Source of the DNA: Brevundimonas sp. UBA7534
GTDB lineage: Bacteria > Pseudomonadota > Alphaproteobacteria > Caulobacterales > Caulobacteraceae
Direction: 5' to 3'
Length of the DNA: 5,281 bases
NCBI RefSeq assembly: GCF_002479325.1
Contig: NZ_DLMO01000015.1
Span: 1-5,281 of the forward strand
Part shown: piece after piece, positions 1 to 5,281 of the stretch
How the letters are laid out: the number at the start of each line of letters is the position of its first letter
Numbering within the stretch: position 1 is the stretch's first letter
Notes under the pieces: model-generated
The model's database searches: none
Told to the model about the DNA's origin: nothing
Seen by the model: the letters and a program-made list of their open reading frames with translations, nothing else
Position numbers and translations under genes: made by a program

Positions 1-66
1 GCCCGCCGCCATGCCCAGCGATCCGCCCATGAAGGTAAAGTCCTGGACAATCACGACCGCGTCCTG
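1..66 (-). other. accD: AccD-like segment (acetyl-CoA carboxylase carboxyltransferase beta), partial
   Basis: These are residues 254-275 of the chimeric frame, reading GQDAVVIVQDFTFMGGSLGMAAG with its first glycine at the junction. The sequence FxFMGGSLGMAAGE is characteristic of the AccD crotonase-fold core; related propionyl-CoA carboxylase beta chains carry FTVFGGSL instead. The zinc ribbon and the first half of AccD are absent from this window. Whether the remaining AccD half follows beyond base 1 cannot be seen. Confidence 0.65.
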
Positions 67-825
67 GCCGCCCACGGCGCCGACGCCGAACGAACCCAGC
101 AGCAGGCCGAAGACCAGAGGCCCGCCGCCGCTCTGGCGCGCGACCACGGGCATCAGGGCCTGAACCGCGCTGGCGCCGACGCCGAACACCAGGGCGCGCA
201 GCAGCACCGCCGTCACGCGCGGCGACAGGAAGGCGTAGCGCACGCCCCCCGCCATGGCCGCCAGCAGCCCTTCGCGCGGCAGGGTCTGCTTGGGCCGTTC
301 GGGCTTCCAGCGGAACAGGACGATCAACAGGCCGATGTAGCTGAAGGCGTTGACGGCGAAGGCCGCCGCCGCCCCCGCCGCCGCCACGATCAGGCCCGCA
401 ACCCATTCCTGCACGCCGGTCAGGGCGGTGATGGAATCGGCGATGGAATTGGCCTGGATCATGTTGCCTGTGGCGACCGACGAGAACAGGGTGCCGACGC
501 AGAACAGCACCGCCAGCCAGGTCCAGTTCTTGCCCAGGCCCCGGCGGATGTAGGTCATCGGCCCGCCCGAATAGCCGCGCTCCGGATCATGGTCGCGGAA
601 CCGAACGGCCAGCGAGCCCTCGGCGAAGGCCAGGGCCATGCCCAGAAGCGCCGTGATCCACATCCAGAACAGGGCGCCCGGCCCGCCCAGCAGCACCACC
701 ACCATCGGCGGGAAGGGCAGGACGGATGCGCCGTTCCAGGTCCCGCCCCAGATGAAATCGCTGACGTTGGTGACGGCGTCGTAGAATACTTCCAGCGCGC
801 TGGGCGCTGCGGTCGATGCGATCAT
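1..825 (-). CDS. Chimeric open frame: AGCS symporter N-terminus / MFS fragment / AccD fragment (3' end outside window)
   Basis: The frame is open for all 275 codons, starts at ATG 825-823 and leaves the window at base 1 without a stop. Residues 1-46 match the start of AGCS sodium:alanine/glycine symporters (FIWGGTWNG). Residues 47-148 match a later part of the same family (GGPGALFWMW at 47-56, SGGPMTYI at 86-93, ATGNMIQANSIADS at 118-131). About 70 residues that normally lie between them appear to be missing, including the pore GTGN region. Residues about 149-253 read as an MFS_3/EntS-like exporter (FAVNAFSYIGLL, SPRVTAVLLRALVFGVGASA). Residues 254-275 read as AccD (VQDFTFMGGSLGMAAG). The start is upheld by its typical AGCS N-terminus; the Shine-Dalgarno is weak. 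No part is complete, so symport or export activity is unlikely. Alternatives are a true deletion product, a decaying pseudogene or a misassembly. The family calls come from recalled motifs, and the gap length is an estimate. Confidence 0.75.
   Translation of the reverse strand, partial: MIASTAAPSALEVFYDAVTNVSDFIWGGTWNGASVLPFPPMVVVLLGGPGALFWMWITALLGMALAFAEGSLAVRFRDHDPERGYSGGPMTYIRRGLGKNWTWLAVLFCVGTLFSSVATGNMIQANSIADSITALTGVQEWVAGLIVAAAGAAAAFAVNAFSYIGLLIVLFRWKPERPKQTLPREGLLAAMAGGVRYAFLSPRVTAVLLRALVFGVGASAVQALMPVVARQSGGGPLVFGLLLGSFGVGAVGGQDAVVIVQDFTFMGGSLGMAAG
67..381 (-). other. MFS exporter segment (MFS_3 / EntS-like), central part only
   Basis: These are residues about 149-253 of the chimeric frame. 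The order is typical of MFS_3 exporters: a helix ending AAFAVNAFSYIGLLIVLFRW, the central cytoplasmic loop (KPERPKQTLPREGLLAAM), then the first helices of the second half (VTAVLLRALVFGVGASAVQALMPVVAR and VFGLLLGSFGVGAVGG). The N-terminal five or so helices and the C-terminal end are both missing. Family assignment is from recalled motifs, and exact edges are uncertain by several codons because the flanks are GCG/GGC-rich. Confidence 0.65.
382..825 (-). other. AGCS sodium:amino-acid symporter segment, internally shortened
   Basis: These are residues 1-148 of the chimeric frame. Known AGCS proteins are about 450-550 residues with 10-11 membrane helices. Here only the extreme N-terminus and the region around the GGPGALFWMW and GGPMTYI motifs remain. 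The step from VVVLLG straight to GGPGALFW skips the segment that normally carries the GTGN sodium/substrate-site motif. The rest of the symporter, from about helix 5 on, is absent and is replaced by a different family. Confidence 0.75.
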
Positions 826-906
826 GATGCGGCTTGTCCCCCGAAAATCCGAAGGATCAGCCTAGACTCGCCCTTGTGGGCGACAAACCCCGAAAAAACG
901 CCTGCG
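826..906. other. Intergenic gap with small hairpin (868-883)
   Basis: This 81-base gap lies between the VOC stop and the start of the chimeric frame. It contains a perfect 6-bp stem with a TTGT loop (TCGCCC at 868-873, GGGCGA at 878-883). On the minus strand a run of six T (892-897 complement) lies just after the VOC stop, but the only stem before it is about 4 bp, so a terminator call is weak. The minus strand has a G-rich stretch about 13 bases before the ATG at 825 that could be a poor ribosome site. Confidence 0.35.
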
Positions 907-1290
907 TCACCGAGGGCGGTGCATGGCGCAGATCTTGTTGCCGGAGGGATCGCGCAGATAGGCCAGCGTCATCGGCCCGAACGGCCCCTGGCGCTCGCCC
1001 GGCGGGTCTTCGATGGAGCGGCCCCCGGCCGCGACGCCCGCGTCGTGGAAGGCCCGGACGGCGTCGGCGTCCCTGGCGTAGAAGCCGATGGTGCCGCCGT
1101 TGGCGTGACAGGCCGCCTCGCCGTCGATGGGCGCGCCGACCGCGAAGGCGCCCATGCGGGTGCGCCACCAATAGCGCCCCTTCGGGTCCGGGCCGGCGGC
1201 GGGCTCCAGGCCCAGGGCGCCCAGGGCGGCGTCGTAGAATTTGCGCGACGCCTCGACGTCGTTCGCGCCGACCGTGACGTGTGTGAACAT
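907..1290 (-). CDS. VOC-fold (glyoxalase/bleomycin-resistance-like) protein
   Basis: This is a complete 127-residue single-domain protein of the vicinal oxygen chelate superfamily, the usual length for the group. Visible marks are the first strand FTHVTVGANDVEASRKFYD (residues 2-20), the NGGTIGFYARD strand (64-74) and the closing YLRDPSGNK (111-119). Only His4 is in a usual metal position; where glyoxalase I has later His and Glu ligands, this protein has I68 and K119-like residues, so glyoxalase I activity is not supported. A frame upstream is open to 1347, but I chose ATG 1290-1288 because GGAGG (1297-1301 complement) sits 6 bases before it and the VOC fold begins there. It follows frmA by 63 bases on the same strand, so co-transcription and a role linked to aldehyde stress are likely, but the substrate is unknown. 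Confidence 0.88.
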   Translation of the reverse strand: MFTHVTVGANDVEASRKFYDAALGALGLEPAAGPDPKGRYWWRTRMGAFAVGAPIDGEAACHANGGTIGFYARDADAVRAFHDAGVAAGGRSIEDPPGERQGPFGPMTLAYLRDPSGNKICAMHRPR

Positions 1291-1353
1291 GGCTTTCCTC
1301 CGCTGGTGTTTGCGAGGAGGGATAGACGGGTCGGTTTCTTTCGGCAACTGACC

Positions 1354-2460
<1,107 letters not shown>

Positions 2461-2611
2461 AAGGACCTCCTCGAATGTGGCGCTCCTCTAGCAATGCGCG
2501 GCTCGTTCGTCAGCCACTTCGGCTTGTTTCCATGACCGACCTGGGCTTCATTCGTCGATCAAAGCCAGCGGTTTCGCCGTCGGTTGTCCTGGGTTGAAGC
2601 GGAGACTGCCG
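2461..2611. promoter_or_regulatory. Divergent intergenic region between frmA and the FkbM gene
   Basis: This 151-base region must hold the start signals for the leftward frmA operon and the rightward methyltransferase gene. The frmA ribosome site (2465-2471 complement) is at its left end and GGAG for the methyltransferase (2601-2604) at its right end. A TTGTTT at 2525-2530 followed 17 bases later by TTCATT matches the sigma-70 consensus at only 3 of 6 bases each, so I do not call a promoter. I found no convincing operator palindrome. Confidence 0.5.
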
Positions 2612-3433
2612 ATGAAGAATGTGTCGTCGGATGAATTGGTCGACGCCCTCTATGTCGGCCTCCTGGGGAGAGAGCCGGACGAGGCGGGTCGCCGCGCCTG
2701 GGTCGATCGCGTGGCGGCGGGGACGACCTCGGTCGAAACCCTGATCCGCGCCTTCGTGGAGTCGACCGAGTTCGGCGAACGAATGTCGCGACCGCGCCGC
2801 TTCACCAATGATGTGTCGCAATACGGCGAGACGCTCGAACTGCTGCGGCTGTGGGTGGCGGACCACCAGAGCGCGGGCGTGGTCGTCGATGTGGGCGCGC
2901 GTGGCGTTGAGCGCTCCAACTCCTATGACCTGATGAAGCATTTCGGCTGGCGGGGGCTGCTGATCGAGGCCAACCCCGCGCTGATCCCCCAGATCGCTCA
3001 GGATTTCGCAGGCCTCGCCTTCGATCTCGTGAACTGCGCGGTCTCCGACTACGAAGGGCGCGCGACCCTTTCGCTGGGCGTGAACGAGGACATCTCATCG
3101 CTGAACGTCGAGGCGACCAAGGCCTGGGGCGAACTGCGCGGCGGGGTCGAGGTCGAGGTTCGGCGCCTGGAAGGGATTCTGTCGGACCACGCAATCCCCG
3201 AGGATTTCGACCTTCTGTCGCTGGATATCGAGGGCGAGGACATCAAGGCGCTGAACGGTCTGTTGGCCAACAGTCGCTATCGCCCCCGCTGGATCATCAT
3301 CGAGGCGTCCTACGACTATTCGATCCGCAAGCTGGAGGATCTGCCCTTTTCGGAGGATGTCCGGCAGACCTATGAGATCCGCGCGCAGACACGCGCCAAT
3401 CTGATCCTGGGCCGTCGTTCGGCGCCGGCCTGA
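2612..3433 (+). CDS. DUF4214-FkbM family SAM-dependent methyltransferase fusion
   Basis: This 273-residue protein has two parts. Residues about 5-58 fit DUF4214, with the pattern LYVGLLGREPDEAGRRAW and a closing ESTEF; this helical module occurs in surface or secreted proteins and in glycan-related enzymes. Residues about 85-240 fit FkbM methyltransferases: SAM motif I VVDVGARG (91-98, usually DIGANxG), acidic residue E119 in LLIEANP, the NCAVSD strand (141-146) and the LLSLDIEGED motif (201-210). FkbM proteins usually O-methylate sugars or small molecules; the substrate here cannot be read. There is no signal peptide or membrane helix, so it is probably cytoplasmic. A TTG start at 2594 would add six residues, but ATG 2612 has GGAG 7 bases upstream and is preferred. 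The cobB-like gene starts 24 bases after its stop, suggesting one transcript. Confidence 0.87.
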   Translation: MKNVSSDELVDALYVGLLGREPDEAGRRAWVDRVAAGTTSVETLIRAFVESTEFGERMSRPRRFTNDVSQYGETLELLRLWVADHQSAGVVVDVGARGVERSNSYDLMKHFGWRGLLIEANPALIPQIAQDFAGLAFDLVNCAVSDYEGRATLSLGVNEDISSLNVEATKAWGELRGGVEVEVRRLEGILSDHAIPEDFDLLSLDIEGEDIKALNGLLANSRYRPRWIIIEASYDYSIRKLEDLPFSEDVRQTYEIRAQTRANLILGRRSAPA

Positions 3434-3457
3434 GCGCGTCGGGTCCTTCGGTTCACG

Positions 3458-4174
3458 ATGGCCTTTCGCAGCCTCGTCATCCTGACCGGCGCCGGCATAT
3501 CGGCGGAATCAGGCGTGCCGACATTTCGGGCGTCGGACGGATTGTGGTGCGGGCATCGGGTCGAGGCGGTGGCGACGCCCGAGGGCTATGCGGCGGATCC
3601 AGCCCTGGTGCAGGACTTCTACAACCAACGGCGGCGCCAACTTGCCGAGGTCCAGCCCAATGCGGCGCATCGGGCGCTGGCGAATCTGGCCGCGCGATGG
3701 AAAGGCGATTTCCTGCTGGTGACGCAGAATGTCGACGATCTGCACGACCGGGCGCATCGCGACACGCCGCCCGCATCGGGGTTCGAACTCATCCATATGC
3801 ATGGCGACCTGCTCAAGGCGCGGTGCACCCGCTCGGGCGTGGTCAGCGACTGGTCCGGCGACATGGCCGCGGATCAGGCGTCGCCGCACCATCCGCAAGG
3901 GGTGATGCGTCCGCATATCGTCTGGTTCGGAGAGATGCCGCTGGCGATGGAGCGGATCGAGAGGGCGCTGTGGGACTGCGATCTGTTCGTCGCGATCGGA
4001 ACATCCGGCGCCGTCTATCCGGCGGCGGGATTTGTCCAGACTGCGAACGCGGCCGGCGCGCGCACGGTGGAGATCAATCTGGAGCCCACGGCGGGCAGAC
4101 ACCTGTTTGACGAGGGCGTCTATGGTCCGGCCACCCAGGCCGTGCCGGCCTTCTTCGGCGCCTTGAAGACCTAA
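3458..4174 (+). CDS. cobB: Sir2 family NAD-dependent protein deacylase (CobB type)
   Basis: This complete 238-residue sirtuin removes acyl groups from lysines using NAD, giving nicotinamide and O-acyl-ADP-ribose. Motifs are GAGIS (11-15), TFRASDGLW (22-30), TQNVDDLH (89-96), catalytic H115 in HMHGD, RPHIVWFGEMP (151-161), GTS (181-183) and NLEP (207-210). Y55 and R58 in FYNQR form the YxxR pair that in SIRT5 and E. coli CobB binds succinyl or malonyl lysine, so desuccinylase activity is likely in addition to deacetylation. The zinc module is reduced: C123 remains (RCTRSG), but the later cysteines are replaced by ASPHHPQG (141-148). The start matches the beginning of the fold, yet I see no good Shine-Dalgarno in the 24 bases after the FkbM stop, so translation may depend on the upstream gene. 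Confidence 0.95.
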   Translation: MAFRSLVILTGAGISAESGVPTFRASDGLWCGHRVEAVATPEGYAADPALVQDFYNQRRRQLAEVQPNAAHRALANLAARWKGDFLLVTQNVDDLHDRAHRDTPPASGFELIHMHGDLLKARCTRSGVVSDWSGDMAADQASPHHPQGVMRPHIVWFGEMPLAMERIERALWDCDLFVAIGTSGAVYPAAGFVQTANAAGARTVEINLEPTAGRHLFDEGVYGPATQAVPAFFGALKT

Positions 4175-4178
4175 GGGA

Positions 4179-4206
4179 ACGGCCCCGCCGAAAGGGGCGG
4201 GGCCGT
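4179..4206. terminator. GC-rich hairpin between convergent genes, probable bidirectional terminator
   Basis: The arms ACGGCCCCGCC (4179-4189) and GGCGGGGCCGT (4196-4206) pair perfectly over 11 bp with a GAAAGG loop. It begins 5 bases after the cobB stop and ends 15 bases before the stop of the convergent membrane-protein gene. There is no real T tract on the plus strand and only a weak TTCCCTT on the minus side. Position and stem strength support a terminator or an mRNA 3'-end protecting structure. Confidence 0.75.
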
Positions 4207-4221
4207 CGGACGTCCAGCGTG

Positions 4222-4803
4222 TCAGTCCAGCGGCTGGACCGAGATGGCCGGCGGCGGGGGCGTCGCCGACGATGTGGCCGGGGCGGTCGGCGCGGCGGCC
4301 GGCTGACTGTTCAGCATGGGCGTCACGGTGCTGTAAGGACGCGGGCCGGTCGGTTCGACCATTTGAGCCTCCTCGGCGGGCGCCTGCGCGCGCGCGGCCA
4401 GGGCGGGGCGTTCAACGGCGGGGGCTGGGCGGGCCGGCGTCTCTGAGCGACGGGCGATCGGCGCAGCGGAGGCGGGGTCGCCGGGCGCCGTTTCGACGGG
4501 GGCGGAAGGGGCGACCGGCGTTTCCACGGCCGTCATGGCGCTGGATGCCGCCTGCGGCGAAACCGGAGCCGTGGCGACGGCGGGCTGTTCGGCCGGGGCG
4601 GACGCGATGCCCGGCTGCTCGCCGCCCATCATCATGGCCGCCGCGCCGCCAACCACCACCAGAGCGCCAAGGGGCGCAAGGATCATCCAAGTCTTCACCG
4701 GCTTCTTGGTGGATCGCGACGTGCGGGCGTAGCGAGGCACGAAAACGGCGTCGTCGGCGCTCAGGGTCTGCGCCGGATCGCGCGTCGGATAGGTCATAGA
4801 CAT
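4222..4803 (-). CDS. Single-pass membrane protein with Ala/Pro-rich tail, function unknown
   Basis: I do not recognise a family. The 193-residue product has a polar N-terminus (residues 1-38, ending in basic RTSRSTKKPVK), one hydrophobic helix (about 39-60, WMILAPLGALVVVGGAAAMM) and a long low-complexity tail rich in Ala, Pro, Ser, Thr and Glu. Basic residues before the helix suggest an N-in topology with the tail in the periplasm, as in envelope-spanning or TonB-like spacers, but no TonB or SPOR domain is visible. The frame is open to 4953, but ATG 4803-4801 has GGAGG (4812-4816 complement) 8 bases upstream and is preferred; the extension would overlap inverted repeats. An ATG two codons on (4797) is a less well-placed alternative. 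It is convergent with cobB and divergent from the acyl-CoA synthetase gene. Confidence 0.75.
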   Translation of the reverse strand: MSMTYPTRDPAQTLSADDAVFVPRYARTSRSTKKPVKTWMILAPLGALVVVGGAAAMMMGGEQPGIASAPAEQPAVATAPVSPQAASSAMTAVETPVAPSAPVETAPGDPASAAPIARRSETPARPAPAVERPALAARAQAPAEEAQMVEPTGPRPYSTVTPMLNSQPAAAPTAPATSSATPPPPAISVQPLD

Positions 4804-4893
4804 GAGGTCGTCCTCCATAACGGTGGTCAACCAACCGCTCGGAATCGGGGCCGTTCCGTGAACCGCTAGAAAACCTTGAAGAAACACCGTTGT

Positions 4894-4909
4894 CGCCCCG
4901 ACTGGGGCG
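4894..4909. repeat. Small perfect inverted repeat (stem-loop)
   Basis: CGCCCC (4894-4899) and GGGGCG (4904-4909) pair over 6 bp around a GACT loop. It lies about 90 bases upstream of the membrane-protein start and 5 bases from the larger palindrome. It could be part of a control region, or chance in high-GC DNA. Confidence 0.4.
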
Positions 4910-4913
4910 GAAG

Positions 4914-4932
4914 CCGCGCCAAATTGGCGCGG
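4914..4932. repeat. 19-base near-perfect palindrome, possible operator
   Basis: CCGCGCCAA and TTGGCGCGG are exact reverse complements around one central A. The AT-rich centre with GC-rich arms is the usual form of a dimeric regulator site. It lies between the two divergent genes, about 110 bases upstream of the leftward ATG and about 190 from the rightward ATG. No regulator is encoded in the window. Confidence 0.5.
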
Positions 4933-5124
4933 ATCGCGCGGCTTTCGCCGCAATTCGAGGGGCAGGGTCTGGATTTCCCCAACGTCACCCGAACAAATGG
5001 ATCACGCTCGCCGTCAATCGGACCGAGGGGCGTGCGGCCCTGCGTGTTGCGGTTGACCCGGACGGGCGCCTTCGGCCATCACCGGAGGACAGGGACGAAA
5101 CGACAGACCGGAGTATCGGCGAAC

Positions 5125-5281
5125 ATGGGTTTGGTGGCGAATATCCGACGCGACGTCCGGTTCGCACGCGGCCTGTTCCGCCTGCTCAAGCGCATCAAGC
5201 CGATCCAGCTCGATAGCGATGTCCTTCTGTGCGACGACATCGAAGAGGCGGTCGACAGGTTCGCCGACCACGTGGCCTTCG
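5125..5281 (+). CDS. Acyl-CoA synthetase, long-chain/FATP-like, N-terminal fragment (3' end outside window)
   Basis: Only the first 52 codons are present. The N-terminus has an amphipathic basic stretch (NIRRDVRFARGLFRLLKRIK, residues 6-25) followed by a conserved lead-in LLCDDIEEAVDRFADHVAF (34-52), which in AMP-forming acyl-CoA synthetases precedes the first core strand. In alphaproteobacteria this pattern is found in FATP-type long-chain acyl-CoA synthetases, which activate fatty acids with ATP and CoA. The AMP-binding motifs lie beyond the edge, so the substrate class is inferred. GGAG at 5110-5113 is 11 bases before the ATG, slightly long; no closer in-frame start is present upstream. 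Confidence 0.72.
   Translation, partial: MGLVANIRRDVRFARGLFRLLKRIKPIQLDSDVLLCDDIEEAVDRFADHVAF

Larger units (their letters stand above)
4804..5124. promoter_or_regulatory. 321-base divergent intergenic region with inverted repeats
   Basis: No gene is convincing here. Short open frames crossing it (for example 4890-5216 plus) have no recognisable protein and run into the synthetase gene. It must carry start signals for the leftward membrane protein and the rightward acyl-CoA synthetase. TTGACC at 5050-5055 resembles a -35 box but lacks a good -10 partner. The left half contains two inverted repeats listed separately. Confidence 0.5.

Noticed and set aside
893..920. Possible intrinsic terminator after the VOC gene (six T on the minus strand)
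   Set aside because: Only a 4-bp stem with a 12-base loop can be drawn before the T run.
1291..1347. Upstream start for the VOC protein at 1347
   Set aside because: The extra residues include the ribosome site region and are not part of the fold; GGAGG precedes the ATG at 1290.
2525..2553. Sigma-70-like promoter TTGTTT-17-TTCATT
   Set aside because: Only half of the bases match each box, which is common by chance.
2594..2611. TTG start for the FkbM gene
   Set aside because: The ATG at 2612 is preceded by GGAG at a good distance; the TTG has no comparable site.
4804..4953. N-terminal extension of the membrane protein to a start at 4953
   Set aside because: ATG 4803 has a well-spaced GGAGG, and the extension covers the palindromic intergenic region and reads as non-conserved sequence.
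4890..5216. Plus-strand 108-codon open frame in the divergent region
   Set aside because: It overlaps the start of the acyl-CoA synthetase in another frame and has no recognisable features.

Overview
The window looks like an alphaproteobacterial chromosome segment, most likely Caulobacterales and close to Brevundimonas or Caulobacter. The basis is very high GC with strong GC3 codon bias, dense short-spaced genes, and protein wording typical of that group. This is judged by eye; no search was run.

Left part (1-2460, all minus strand). In transcription order there is a class III alcohol dehydrogenase / S-(hydroxymethyl)glutathione dehydrogenase (frmA, 1354-2460) and a small VOC-fold protein (907-1290). 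These are followed by an unusual open frame (1-825) that leaves the window. The first two are intact, have good Shine-Dalgarno sites and look like a formaldehyde-detoxification operon. The third is the most notable object here. It is one uninterrupted reading frame that reads as an AGCS-type sodium:amino-acid symporter with an internal gap, then a piece of an MFS exporter, then the start of the conserved core of AccD (acetyl-CoA carboxylase beta). The junctions lie in GC-rich stretches of possible shared sequence, so it is either a product of microhomology-mediated deletions or an assembly chimera. It should not be annotated as a working transporter without checking reads.

Middle (2461-4206). 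A 151-base divergent intergenic region precedes a plus-strand pair: a DUF4214-FkbM methyltransferase fusion (2612-3433) and, 24 bases later, a CobB-type sirtuin deacylase (3458-4174). The sirtuin has the YxxR pair of desuccinylases but has lost most of the zinc-binding cysteines. A strong GC-rich hairpin (4179-4206) separates it from the convergent gene on its right.

Right part (4207-5281). A minus-strand gene encodes a small single-pass membrane protein with an Ala/Pro-rich outer tail (4222-4803). A 321-base divergent intergenic region with two good inverted repeats follows. The first 52 codons of an acyl-CoA synthetase (FATP/FadD-like) then run off the right edge.

Apart from the chimeric frame, the genes are ordinary housekeeping or accessory genes. 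I see no RNA gene, CRISPR array, insertion sequence or phage feature.
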